Source of the DNA: Phoma sp. XZ068
Lineage: Eukaryota; Ascomycota; Dothideomycetes; Pleosporales; Didymellaceae
Direction of reading: 5' to 3'
Assembly: GCA_004835665.1 (NCBI GenBank)
Contig: RBKR01000025.1
Span: 124,001 to 188,000 of the forward strand
DNA: 64,000 nucleotides
Shown here: positions 12,302 through 23,029 of the stretch, one piece after another
Position numbering within the stretch: the first letter of the stretch is position 1
How the letters are laid out: every line of letters begins with the position of its first letter
Program-made: the position numbers and the translations under genes
The notes under the pieces: generated by a model
Database searches by the model: none
What the model was told of the DNA's origin: nothing
Seen by the model: only the letters and a program-made list of their open reading frames with translations

Positions 12302-15300
12302 GTACCACGCCTGATCTGAGCAATCACTATTTGGTGCATTGCTACGATGACACCAGATCATAGACAAGCAAGGACTAGTCTCTGGCTACAGACTAGAGGT
12401 CGAGTCGCCAGACCGAAATCGGTTTCTAGAAAACCTGTCAGGAGCACTGATTTACGTATGCGCTCCAGCAGAGCTAGAGCGATACCTGAGAAACAAATAG
12501 ACACAGTAATTAACACACCAAGTGAAATCGCCACATCCTAATTTGCCTTGGATCATTACGTCTCTCGAGCAAATACCCAGTTGCAATTCCCTTGTCATCT
12601 CTTGCCGTGGAGCACCGTATTGGCAAGGAAAGGAAGTCTTACATTGCACGTCATGCGTCTGTTCAATATGGCTGACTGCCTTGTAACGTGCTGGAACTTT
12701 GTAAGCCGGAGCGCTCACCAGATGCCCCGTCATTGTCGTTGGAGCTCGACATCTCTATGTCCTTTCCAGCAAGATCAACTTGCTTCGACTGATCTTCGCG
12801 GTTCATGATCAACGCCAACATAGTCTTTGAGCTCGTCCGTAGAGCATTCATAAAGACGAAATACAAAAGAGGCGTCAATGCTAAAAACTTGGCGGCTCCC
12901 CAGGTAAGTCTGTAGTTAAAGGTCTTACAGTTCTTCAATATAACCACTTGCGTGGGAGGAAGTAGTACACAGCATTTGACTTAATGTTGAAAGATCCTTC
13001 TTAAATTCGGCGTTCGCCAAAGGATACAGAAAACGATCAGTGTGACAGTCTCCAAACTAAGAATTTAGACACGATGTTACCAGCCATCCTTTGTAGAAGC
13101 CTAACGAGATTGATATACGAAGGAGTCAAAACGTGATCTATGCATTCCGAATTCTCTCTTTCGAAGAAAGTCAAACATCTCTAACAACCTTTGCCCAAGT
13201 TTTGACTCCTACACACTTTTTTTTGGCTCTAGAGATATTTATTCAGATCCCACCGCGACCTTTCGCGCCATTCTTTTCAGATCTGGGGACACACCATGCA
13301 AAGAAGTCCGTACTTCGCTTACCGAAGAGCTGGCATCATGCCTCTGTGACCTCGCAAAAGATAGGTGCTGGCGCGCAGATTTATTCGAAAATGTCCAGCA
13401 ATGACTATCATATTGGATCAGTTTGAGAATTACTTTCTCTCAAGTACAATATCCGCTTGCTTGTAGAAAATATAGGTTTTTACTCCCTTAACCACAGGAA
13501 AATACCATTACTTTTTCGCGTCACGATTGTCGTCCAATTTGGCGACATGTTAATGCAGCAGTGACAAAAAATTGGAGAGCTGGTGAGTTGATCAAGAACA
13601 TGAGTTTATTGTAAATGCATATGATCATGCTCAAACATATTTCAAATAGAGAGAAGGGTTTCATAAGGAACGGTGCATAGTGTCTCTTGTCTGCCTTCTA
13701 TGTTTGCTGATTAATACTATGCATATTCCCCAGGTGGTTGAAATCTTGACGCCTAAAACTAATAAACGGAACACCTACTAGTCGCATATCAACGGTTAAT
13801 ATTGCCAACAGGCGTTTCACACAAACTTTCAACACTCCCTCAAATCGACATGTATCTTTGCACTTTTTGTTCCGCCGATATTTACTCTCGTCAGACCTAA
13901 ATCCCTTCCTTCACTTTCCTACTTTCTGAAACGTAATAGAACAGTTCTAACTGGTCATTCAGTCAGAATTATGAGTTGTATTCGTGTTATAGATCGTTTT
14001 ATCATGTTCCTTTCTTTCTTTTTCAGTAGCAGTTCAGTATTTTAAACAAAGTGAGGTTTAAGTGCTAAACCACAAAAGTAAAACAGTAAAAATGATACTT
14101 GTAGTGTAAATAAATAACTCAGCCTCGAACAAAATCTAGTGAATTCTAATAACAATCTTGGTAGGCTCGGTAGGCTCTATCAAAGCTTGCATATTTCCCA
14201 TGAGGACAGGACTATTGTTCTGCACCTCATCTTCTTTTTGTATGAATATATACACTTCTCTTCCTTTTATGTCCTCTCTAGAACATAGCTGCTTAACTCT
14301 AGTACTTGCTCCGTTCAGAAAGGAGTGAACTACCCAAAAAGTCCCTTTCAGCAATCCCGTCAACCGAACACCACAGTATGACAAGTTCACTCACTCTATC
14401 TTGGAACACCACCAATCCAAATCCAAAGCAAGCAAGAACATGTCCCATGTGGGAAAACGAGTAACCCGCACTGCATGATCTCCTGCCTCAACATACCCAC
14501 TGGCGTATTCAAACCCTCACTTCCACTCACTTAGCTGCCCTTTCTCTCCTCTACATTAATGACCATTGAGACTACGCTTTCATATATATCCTCCTCCAAA
14601 CCTGTTCGAACCATGCCCAACGCAGCGAATCAGTCTTGCGTCCGGCACTGCTATCACAAGACTCTATTCCTCCCAGACCTTTCTGGTCAAGCCAAACGTA
14701 CACATGCGTATGCATACATCTATCGTATCTTCAAGCTTACCCTAAGCCTAAATTTCCATCTACGAATGTAGAAGTCCGTATACCACCACAACCGCAGATC
14801 GTACTTATAGCCATATCAACGCAGTAGAATTTTCCCGCGCCTTCACACTCCCTCATGACGCACACATGCGCAACTGCATAATCGAAAATGTAAATTATAA
14901 AATACAAATTTCCTCTCGTCGACACTTCCCATCCGCCTGTAGATTCATACATGGAGCTTCCTCATTTCCTCTCAGTTAATACAGGATATCAACACCACAC
15001 GCTATGCCCTTCCTTCCTGCTAGATCTTCACTTCAAAATATTACTACCCGTATTCCCACCTACAGTATCCGCGCACGTTCCCAGCGGCAGGAAGAAGCTG
15101 ATCTTCTTAACGTTAGTTCTATTTTGTTTAGTAGTAGTTTGAAAGGCTGTAGAGAAGATAGTTTGTGCTGAAGCAATGAAAATGGCAATATATGGTGGGA
15201 CTGGTGTTGATGTATGTATGTATAGAGATTCTTATATATATATATATATAATCTTATAGCAAAACAACAATCCAACAATCTAACCAACTAAACCAGCCAG

Positions 15301-15364
15301 ACCAAACCAGCCCAACCCAGTCCATCCAAACCAACGCCACGCAATGCACCCCCCAAAACCCCCC
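12302..15364. other. AT-rich stretch with no firm gene
   Basis: No convincing coding region is seen. A minus-strand open segment at 12663-12947 has a hydrophobic start (FLALTPLLYFVFMNAL) and an acidic, serine-rich tail ending in a stop. Another open segment lies just upstream at about 12950-13070. Together they could be exons of a decayed or unrecognised gene. A (TA)n run sits at about 15231-15250. The rest is AT-rich with only short chance ORFs. Confidence 0.5.
12663..12920 (-). pseudogene. Possible C-terminal exon of an unrecognised or decayed gene
   Basis: An open frame on the minus strand is preceded by a TTTAACTACAG splice-acceptor-like sequence. It encodes a hydrophobic segment followed by NREDQSKQVDLAGKDIEMSS and a serine-rich tail that ends in a stop. 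A second open segment lies 30-150 bp further upstream on the same strand. I could not join them with an intron of plausible length. No family is recognised. It may be a relic exon or chance. Confidence 0.25.
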
Positions 15365-16769
15365 CTACAAATACTTCTTCGGCGCACCCCCCCTCCTCTT
15401 CTTATACACGACATACGCCCCCACAACCATAATCTGCACCGCAAACGCGACCGCCAGGAGTCCCACCCAACTCATCCCATGCCTCTCGACAACCGCCTTG
15501 ACCACATTTGGGATATCCCTGTGATTATCCTCGAGTCGTCTATGCATCGCGGCAATAAGTTCTTTATAGTCTTTACTCTCGACGTCGCGTAGGATTTGGG
15601 ACGCTGTGTTATCTGTCTTTTCGGCGAGACGTACGGCGTGGGCGGTGCGGTCGGAGAGAGGTGTTAGACGGGAGAGGAGCTCGGTGTGTCGGGTTGAGGC
15701 TTCGGTGGAGGCGGATTCGAGCGCGGTGTAGATGGCGGCGATGTGGTGGGCGAGGTCTTGGATGCGGTTGTGGAGGTCTTCGAAGCGGTCGTTGTCGGTT
15801 TTTATGTTGTTGGCTAGGACGTCTTGGATCCAGGGGGGGATGGAGGCGGAGGAGGCTTGTTTGAGAGGGGTGCTTTGTTGGGCGTGCTGTTTTTGGGCGG
15901 ATTCTTGGTGCGGTTGGTTCTGCACGGGTTGTTGGTGTTGCTGGTTGCGTGCGTCGGGGTAGCGTTGGCGCGGTTCTTCGCGGGTGTTGGAGGTTGTGGT
16001 TGAGACGACGAACTTGTGGACTTCGAACGAGTCGGGGTTCTCGGCGGAGGCGGCGCTGACACCGAAGTAGTAGTCCTGGGGGAGTTTGACCTGAGTTGGT
16101 TAGCATGAGTTGATGTTGAGTATCTTTATGACCTACCTTGTCGGTCTTGAAGCAGGCCTCGCCGTCAACAGTCACCTCGAGCAGCCCGTTCGCGTGGTGC
16201 AGCTTGATCGTGGAGAGATGACCACGGTTCCTGTACGCGTGGTCGCACTTGCCAAACGCCAGCTGGTCGGGGTCCGGGTGCGACTTGAAGTCCTTCGACC
16301 CGTCGTTGAGGAAACCGCGCACCGAGCCGCCATGCCCCTCGTACTGGTCGACGACCAAGACCAGGCCGTCAAACTTGGGGGCCGTGTACAGGCTGTTTGG
16401 CTTGTCCCGCGCCTGGCTCTCCTTGACGTACCACAGCTGCAGGTTGCCGCCGCCGCGCTCCATGCCCGTCGCCCTGAAGTCCAGCTCGGCGGTCCAGTCG
16501 CCGCCCTGGCGCATGGGCTCGTTCGCCCATAGCGCGCCGCGCTTGCTGCCGGGGTAGGGAGGGGTGAGGATGATGCGGTCGGAGAGGATCTGGGGCTTGT
16601 AGTCGTCGATGCCCTGGACGGTGAAGTGCGGGAGGGTGCTCAGGTCGGGCGAGATGTAGGCGCCTTGCTTGTGGCCGAAGCTGAGGCTGTCTATGGCATG
16701 CTGGGCGCGGGCGGCCGAGAGAGCAAGGGACCAGGCGACGGTCTGGAGGGTCCGCGAGGTTATGTACAT
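15365..16769 (-). CDS. L-type lectin-domain ER/Golgi cargo receptor (Emp46/47-like)
   Basis: A 452-residue type I membrane protein of the ERGIC-53/VIP36/Emp47 family, which binds high-mannose glycoproteins and cycles between ER and Golgi. Exons: 16769-16137 and 16090-15365; the 46 nt intron has a GTAGGT donor. A signal peptide occupies about residues 1-22 (cleavage near ARA-QH). The L-type lectin domain follows (ISPDLSTLPHF, LWANEP, GLVLVVDQYEGHGG, FGVSAAS). Then come a Q/P-rich linker, a helical region of about 100 residues, a transmembrane segment (LLAVAFAVQIMVVGAYVV) and a cytosolic tail ending KKYL. That tail fits the KKxx COPI retrieval signal and supports early-secretory-pathway localisation. 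It is divergent from prohibitin-2. Confidence 0.93.
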
Positions 16770-17426
16770 GGTGGGTGTGAGGTTGGAGGTGCAGCTTGAT
16801 GTGCAGTTGTATGTGCAGTTGTATGTGCAGTTGTATGTGGTTCACAAATTCTACGCCTGTCAGTCCAATTCACCATGGCCTCATACCAACACTCACATGC
16901 AATGTCAGATAAAGAGCTCCGCCCGCGTTGCACAAGCCGCATGCGACAGCGCGAAGATAGCAGACCGGTGCTGAATACAATTGGGTATCGTGAAAGAGAG
17001 CAACGAACAGAGTCCACCACCAGCTGGGCAGAAAGGCAGGTTAGGAATTAGCACAGTGATATGCGCATCAAGGAGGTTATGGACAGCTGGTGTCTCCGAC
17101 GCTGATAGTGGTCCAAGCGCAAGCTGGGTGCATATTGCCCGCGGGCCATGACATGTTTCACGCGCCGCAAACCCGACGGGGTGTTTGGCGAGAGAGGTGG
17201 GAATAGAGCGTGTCTCACAGTGCCGAGCTGCGTGCAGTGCAGTCTTCGGCGGAAATGCACGGCGCAAGCAAGGGCAGCGTTGGGCGTGCTCGCGGGTGCG
17301 GTGGTAGAGCATGCTCGCAGCCAATCGGCAGATCGGCGGCAAACTTTCGACGACGACGACATTCACTGCTCACCCTACCGCGGCCATCCTGCCCTCCCTG
17401 CACCACCCGCACCCACGCTCAGCACA
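16770..17426. promoter_or_regulatory. Divergent promoter between lectin gene and prohibitin-2
   Basis: This 657 bp region separates two divergent start codons. It carries a CCAAT box at 17321-17325, about 100 bp upstream of the prohibitin ATG, and a 12 bp tandem repeat next to the lectin start. No clear TATA box was seen. Confidence 0.6.
16789..16836. repeat. 12 bp tandem repeat, four units
   Basis: Units of GTGCAGTTGTAT start at 16801, 16813 and 16825, preceded by the variant GTGCAGCTTGAT at 16789. The tract lies about 20-70 bp upstream of the lectin start codon, so it is probably in that transcript's 5' leader. Confidence 0.9.
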
Positions 17427-18410
17427 ATGGCCGCACCCGACCCCAAGGAAGCATGGCAGCGCATCCAGAATGAACTCACCCGCCGCACCTCGCGCTTCGG
17501 CGGCACTGGTGGCGGGCCGCCCAAGGGCACGCTAGGCGGCGTCGCAGGCATCGTCCTGCTCGGCGGCGGGCTCTGGCTGGCCAACAACGCCCTGTTCAAC
17601 GTCGACGGTGGCCACCGCGCCATCAAGTACACGCGCCTCGGCGGCGTGCAGAAGGAAATCTACAACGAGGGCACCCACTTCAACATGCCGTGGTTCGAGA
17701 CGCCCATCACCTACGACGTGCGCGCGAAGCCGAGAAACGTCGCCAGTCTGACGGGCACAAAGGACCTGCAGATGGTCAACATCACCTGCAGAGTCCTGAG
17801 CCGCCCGCGCGTCGAGGCCCTGCCGCAGATCTACCGCACCCTCGGCACCGACTACGACGAGCGCGTGCTGCCGTCCATCGTCAACGAGGTGCTGAAGAGC
17901 GTCGTCGCCCAGTTCAACGCCTCGCAGCTCATCACCCAGCGTGAGAATGTGTCGAGACTAGTCCGCGACAACCTCGTCCGGAGAGCCGCCCGCTTCAACA
18001 TCATGCTCGATGACGTCTCGCTGACAGTACGCCCTCCCCCCTCCTCCTCCTAAACATCTCTCTAACAACCCACCCAGCACCTCGCCTTCTCCCCCGAATT
18101 CACCGCCGCCGTCGAAGCAAAGCAAGTCGCCCAGCAAGAAGCCCAGCGCGCCGCCTTCGTCGTCGACAAAGCCCGCCAGGAGAAACAAGCCACCGTCGTG
18201 CGCGCCCAGGGAGAAGCCCGCTCCGCCGAACTCATCGGCGACGCCATCAAGAAGTCCCGCACATACGTCGACCTGAGGGAATTCGAAAACGCCCGCAACA
18301 TTGCGCAGATCCTGCAGTCGTCGGCGAACAAGGTGTATCTCGACTCGAATGGCTTGGGGCTGGATGTGAGTCAGACGACGAGCGATAAGGAGAAGAGGGC
18401 GAGGCAGTGA
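17427..18410 (+). CDS. phb2: Prohibitin-2
   Basis: A 310-residue inner-mitochondrial-membrane SPFH protein. It assembles with prohibitin-1 into ring complexes that support m-AAA protease control, cristae and respiratory complex stability. Exons: 17427-18026 and 18078-18410, with a 51 nt intron (GTACGC..CCCAG, TCTAACAAC branch). A glycine-rich hydrophobic N-terminal anchor (residues about 30-50) is followed by DGGHRAIKYTRLGGV and GTHFNMPWFETPI, then the SPFH core. The coiled-coil segment has EAKQVAQQEAQRAAFVVDKA, and the C-terminus ARNIAQILQSSANKVYLDS is diagnostic. The ATG at 17427 gives a normal length; an in-frame upstream extension with no family match was rejected. Confidence 0.97.
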
Positions 18411-19455
18411 TGAGGTTAAGTGGGGGTGTATGTATAATTATGAGGGCAGGGGGGAAAAGTGGTGAAGAAGAAGCATTATGCTAGCGTGCGAGTACGTAGC
18501 TTTCCACTCATGTCTAACTACCGATTTCTGGACTATTGTTGCTTCTCTCCTTACGTTGTCTTTTGTTGTGATAGTGCCCTTGACGAACAGCCTGGTCCGA
18601 GGCTCTTGAAGGAAGTGGACTACCAGTCTATATCCCTGACGTGATTGCTGACATGCTCCGTCAACATGATTCACCCACCAGCCTTGTTTTGCAGACCTCT
18701 GCCGACTAGACCCTACGCAACCACATCTTCTAGTTCCAATCCAGCACACAACCCAGTCACCAACCCGTCTCAGACCTCACACTCATATTATACCCCGCCG
18801 GCGCGCCTCCCCTCTCCAAGCGCCACACAATAACATTCCTCGCCGTTCTGCTGGACCCGGTGCCTCGACGCTTGGGGAAGTGTGCAGCATATTGATACTT
18901 AGTACTGCGATCTGGACGATAGTAGCATGGATTCTTGGATGTGAGTCGAGTCTAAGTCTGAGGGTGAATCTGAGTCGAGTCTGAGGCTGGGTGTGGGACA
19001 GTGCCATGGTGGACCGTTCCAGCTTTACAGTGACTCCAGGTCGATGGCGAGAAGGGAGAAGGGAGAAGTCATGTGAAGGCTGGATAAACGGGATGCTTTT
19101 CTCTATGCTCGGCGAGGTGACGTGGGGATGCCATAGCGGCTGTTTAATGCTGCATCGGTCGCAGGAATAGGTGGGTAGGGCAATGTTGTCGTCGGCGGAG
19201 GTCAAGAGAGCCTATGCCGTAGCTTTTTCGTCCAGGCCGTGTGGGTGGTTGAGGAGGTCCATGAAATTGGAAATTTAGGTTCTTCGGTCCAAGATAAGAA
19301 GGTTAGGTCCACTGTTGAGCTGGGAAGTGAGAGTGTTTGTGGCCTTCAAGCATCCAAGAAACCTTCACCACGTCCAAGTCCTCCTCTTGTACTTACAAAT
19401 CTTTCTTCGAAGAATCCATGACAGTCTTATCTTCTGCACAGTAACCCTGAACTCT
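18411..19455. other. Intergenic, no gene seen
   Basis: This region lies between the 3' ends of convergent prohibitin-2 and the TFIIIC subunit gene. It should hold both 3' UTRs. Pyrimidine-rich and GAGTC-type simple patches occur near 18940-19000, but nothing else is supported. Confidence 0.6.
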
Positions 19456-20193
19456 TCAAGTACCACCCATCTCCACGTCGCTAGCCCCTTGCGTGGCCGG
19501 TTGTGCAGTATCAGGTGCAGCTTCAGCCGCCGCAGATACCAGACGCGAACCCTCACCTGACTTGGAGACAGCAAGACGCGTCGAATCGCCTCTCTTCGCC
19601 TTCGCAGCATTCAACCTCGCAAGGAAGCTCGTCGGAGGCGGCGCAGAAACCTCAGCAGCTTCCTGCGCATCCCCAGCAGTCCCCTCAGGCTGCTCGGCCA
19701 CAGTCTGCGCAGTCTCACCAACACCCTCAAAAAGCTCGTCTCGAGGCCGTAAACGTCCCACCCTCGCGACCAATTTCGCAGAGCTCATCGCCAGCAAATC
19801 CACATTCGCCAGTGACCGAAGCGGGCTCTCTGACCCCCCCTCATCCGGCTTCGCAAAGAACATATCCGTCCCAATCGTCGACGCCCACTGCAAACTCAAC
19901 AGTTGCCCATTATACATAACAAGCGGATTCTCCGTATGCAAGCCAATAACCTGCGCTTCACCTAACGTCGCTGAGTCCTGTCCGGTAGCACCATCAGCAG
20001 CCTGCGCATCCAGCAACTGTCCGCGCTGCGCATTGAGCGCGCGCAGTCTGCTTTTCAGCAGCGTTGGATGGCCTGTTCGGCGCTCGCTGTCGACGGGTTT
20101 CTGGGCTTTGGGCACATTGGATAAGTCGATGGGGATGTAAAAGTCCTCTGTCTCAATGGGGTCGTACTCGTACTCCCATTCGTCGTCCGTCAT
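19456..20193 (-). CDS. TFIIIC subunit with triple-barrel domain (tau55/GTF3C6-like)
   Basis: A 245-residue single-exon protein matching the TFIIIC subunit 6 triple-barrel family. TFIIIC binds the internal A and B boxes of tRNA genes and recruits TFIIIB and RNA polymerase III. The N-terminus is acidic (DDEWEYEYDPIETEDFYIPI), as in tau55/GTF3C6. The core includes VIGLHTENPLVMYNGQLLSL followed by QWASTIGTDMFF, the GQ-x-W-x-GT signature of the barrel. The C-terminal half is low-complexity (A/E/S/P). The start at 20193 is the first ATG. A tRNA-Tyr gene begins 237 bp upstream in the opposite direction. Family call rests on motif recognition, not a search. Confidence 0.8.
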   Translation of the reverse strand: MTDDEWEYEYDPIETEDFYIPIDLSNVPKAQKPVDSERRTGHPTLLKSRLRALNAQRGQLLDAQAADGATGQDSATLGEAQVIGLHTENPLVMYNGQLLSLQWASTIGTDMFFAKPDEGGSESPLRSLANVDLLAMSSAKLVARVGRLRPRDELFEGVGETAQTVAEQPEGTAGDAQEAAEVSAPPPTSFLARLNAAKAKRGDSTRLAVSKSGEGSRLVSAAAEAAPDTAQPATQGASDVEMGGT

Positions 20194-20430
20194 TATGCAG
20201 GTCGTCGGGGATGGTTAGAGGTGAGTGGGGTTGATTGGAAGATGACTCGGTAAGTGGGTAATACGCGTTGTAAGGCTGACGCCAAGCCCGTTGAAGAGCC
20301 CCGGTTCGAACATCGAAAATTCGCATACTTTGGTACTCCGCACGGGGGCATAAAGCTGAGTTTATAAATATTGCAATCCCAGCATTCCTCATCAGTCAAA
20401 TCAGACACAAGCGCGGCATCAGTCGCACAA

Positions 20431-20516
20431 CTCCGCTTGGTGTAGTTGGTTTATCACGTTCGACTGTAATATTCATTGTTATCGAAAGGTCCCTAGTTCG
20501 ATTCTGGGAGCGGAGA
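20431..20516 (+). tRNA. tRNA-Tyr(GTA): tRNA-Tyr(GTA) with 11 nt intron
   Basis: The cloverleaf closes fully. The acceptor stem is CTCCGCT/AGCGGAG (20431-20437 with 20509-20515), with C1-G72 as expected for eukaryotic tRNA-Tyr and discriminator A at 20516. The D-arm contains the A-box-like TGGTGTAGTTGG. The anticodon stem is TTCGA/TCGAA with anticodon GTA at 20466-20468, and an 11 nt intron at 20470-20480 sits at the canonical position after base 37. The T-arm is CCTAG/CTGGG with loop TTCGATT (B box). A run of T residues from 20518 is the Pol III terminator. Confidence 0.95.
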
Positions 20517-20517
20517 T

Positions 20518-20525
20518 GTTTTTTT
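20518..20525 (+). terminator. Pol III T-run terminator of tRNA-Tyr
   Basis: A G-interrupted then uninterrupted T stretch (at least seven T) directly follows the tRNA 3' end, as expected for RNA polymerase III termination. Confidence 0.85.
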
Positions 20526-20746
20526 GCGCTTCCATCGTCCTCACGTATGTTGACAGCGTCTTTTTGCATGCGTGCACGGCCTTTGTCACACACCTCCGCA
20601 TCGTGTACAATGATGGTTAAAAGTATTTTCCGGTCTTGCACGTAGTTGATTCTCAGCACAAGCTTCAAGTATAAATTCCTCACTACGAAACAGCCTTCGC
20701 TACAGGATATCTCCCTAAAGCATGTGTACGACACAAGACAGTAATC

Positions 20747-20929
20747 TTATCCCTCTTTCTTCGCATCTTCAGGCACAGTTTGTTTCGGCGAAACATAGCT
20801 CGAGCTCTCATCGCACGTCTTATTGTTGCAATCTACTTTCAACTGATACTCCCGTCCTTCACTGTCTAACTCCACCCTGTAGGTGCAGTAGTTGACAGGA
20901 GGGGCAGTTGAGATGGTGGTGGAGGCCAT
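20747..20929 (-). CDS. Small hypothetical protein, 60 residues
   Basis: A short ORF with three cysteines, acidic and lysine-rich (MASTTISTAPPVNYC, then VDCNNKTCDESSSY). It is bounded by AT-rich non-coding DNA. There is no recognised family and no signal peptide. It could be a real small cytosolic protein or the last exon of a larger gene, or chance. It is kept at low confidence because its composition differs from the surrounding sequence. Confidence 0.35.
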   Translation of the reverse strand: MASTTISTAPPVNYCTYRVELDSEGREYQLKVDCNNKTCDESSSYVSPKQTVPEDAKKEG

Positions 20930-22329
20930 CTGGAGTGGTCAGCCTTGTGGTCTTGAATCGAATTATCAATAGGGTTAAGTGAATACTCTTATGCTGGAGG
21001 AGTGGGAAGAAGATGTCGATTTCTTAGGACAGATATGTGTTGGTAGTAGAGTATGGTAAGATAGGGTTGTGGGATTAACGAAGGTTATCATCAAGGTGTT
21101 CAACATCCCTATATAAATGTAAGATGTTGATAGTATGTTGCTCTTTTCACGGAGCACAGTATGCATACCCCTCAGTGGCGTGCAACAATCTACAGCTGGG
21201 AGCGGAGTATCGGGTCATTCTGCGATATCTGTACACCTCTATCGTGTGGTTCATTGAGAAGCTGACGTTGTTCCATCACCTGTGCGCGATTTGTCGTCCA
21301 ATAAGTGGGAATAATTATGACCAGGCTGTGGCAGAGGGCGAGATCTTAACCGGTGAGACGCGGTTCAGTGAGCACTTATAGGCGGACGAGCATATGCTGT
21401 GGCCTGTGACGAGGACAGCACATAAGTACTACAGTAAGCAGATGGTCAGCCAAGCTGTTATTGTGACCAGAAAGATATTGAAGGAGATGTACGAGCAGGG
21501 CAGTATGAGTACTACTGATCCTTTTTCAAGTACAGAGACTCAAGAAGTCATGCTTAGCTTTTGAGCTTCCAAGTCTGGAGACACAACATTCAACGTGATA
21601 GATGTGAGTATTGCCTTGCTCTCACCAAAATGAGGGATACGAGTTCGACCGATAGTAGATACAAACTTCAGGCGTTGCAACCGATACATGCCTAACAAGG
21701 GCAAGACCCTTCTGAACAGACACTGCTTACTCCAACAGAATACATGTCTTGTATTGTGGCTTTTTGAGCAGTTGCATCGCACTTTTTGGGTAGGAATTGA
21801 GAAATGTAGGCATCAATGATTTATCAAGCGTTGATCAGCACTCGCCGAGCAGCCACAGACATAATTTGATTGTGCGTTACTTTTGATGTTCAACACATGA
21901 TGAAAGGAGATAGAAGAATGACGAAGGGCGCATTGTCAGGCTTGTTGGGTGTTTTTGGGTAATTACTCTGTGTGCAGAAAAAGACATAATTCGAATCGGA
22001 AAGGGTTTTCTTCTCATCTCGGACACATGATAAGCTTTCCGTTCAATTTTCAGAAATTACAGCTGCGAGTGTAATGATGAGATACTTCTCAACAGGAGGA
22101 GAGCTTTATATACCTCACTCTCGCGGTAGTGATTGCGCCAATGCTCGAGGACTTGGGTAATAAGGTGTGTGAAGTCCGTTGACTGGCTCGACCGAGCACC
22201 GCAAAGACATGTCCCGAATTTCAACTACATTTACATTGAACAGCATAGTTCAAAGACTGGATCTTTTCGAGTGCGAGTGCCAAATAGAAATCATGTAGCA
22301 CGAGTCCACGAGCTGTAGTCTGTGGAAAC
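20930..22329. other. Gene-free AT-rich DNA left of the repeat field
   Basis: Only short unconnected ORFs are seen (longest about 85 codons). No tRNA, known repeat or mobile element is recognised. Confidence 0.6.
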
Positions 22330-22970
22330 AAGCAGCAGACACCGAGATATACAGCTTTCCAGTCTCGCAAAGCAAACACCATACCACGTGGGACAAAGAG
22401 TTTTAGTCCTTCCAAACCGCAGAAAAGCGCAGAAAGACATGTTTACTGATCGCCGTATTTTTAGAGAGCTCGAGGAAAGAGTCTGTGGTGTCGATGTAGG
22501 GGAGTAGTTCAAAAGGTAGCAAGTGCAGAAAGCCATCACCTTCTTGGATAGCTCTCTTTTGACAATATTCGAACAAAGTGCGTATGGTGTCGATGTGTAG
22601 GAGTAGGAGAAGTAGTTAATTTCGTTCCTTTCGGAAAACAGCAGAGCACAACGAAGCATCAGTCTGTTGACTATTTTCTTTTGACGAAATCCGAAGAAAG
22701 GGCATGTAGTGTCGATGCGCGGGAGCAGGTGAAGCATACTTGCAGATTGCAGCAAAGCACAGAGAAGCATGTATTTATCGACAGCTGTCTTTCAACAAAA
22801 ACCGGAAAAATTGCGTGTGTCGATGTGCGGCAGCAGGTAAAGCAGATAATTTCAGTACTTCCAGAACGCCGCAGAGCACAGAACATAATTCTGCGTGCCT
22901 GTCGAATTTTGACACTATGCAAGCCCCTTGTTCAAGCTTTCGATGCGCGGAGCACGGTTTTGTATCATAA
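22330..22970. repeat. Degenerate tandem repeat family A, period about 100-120 bp
   Basis: About five diverged units share a GTGTCGATG(T/C)-type core near 22491, 22590, 22712, 22820 and 22940. A GCAGAGCACAGA-like block and a TTTTGAC..AAA..CCGAAGAAAG-like block precede each core. Spacings of 99-122 bp are irregular. On the minus strand several units translate to similar peptides (FCAL..., FTxxRTST..., FVKRxLS), and one frame stays open for 159 codons at 22291-22770. No known family is recognised. Confidence 0.7.
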
Positions 22971-23029
22971 TCGTGGTGAATGACACACAAGGCACAAACA
23001 TGAACTTCTACCATAGGGCTTTTGATTGA

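Noticed and set aside
15231..15250. (TA)n tract as a regulatory site
   Set aside because: Simple AT-rich microsatellite beyond the lectin stop codon with no further support.
15609..16090. Continuation of the lectin first-exon frame past 16137
   Set aside because: The frame turns into R/P/T-rich nonsense after the GTAGGT donor; splicing to 16090 restores the lectin domain, transmembrane segment and KKYL tail.
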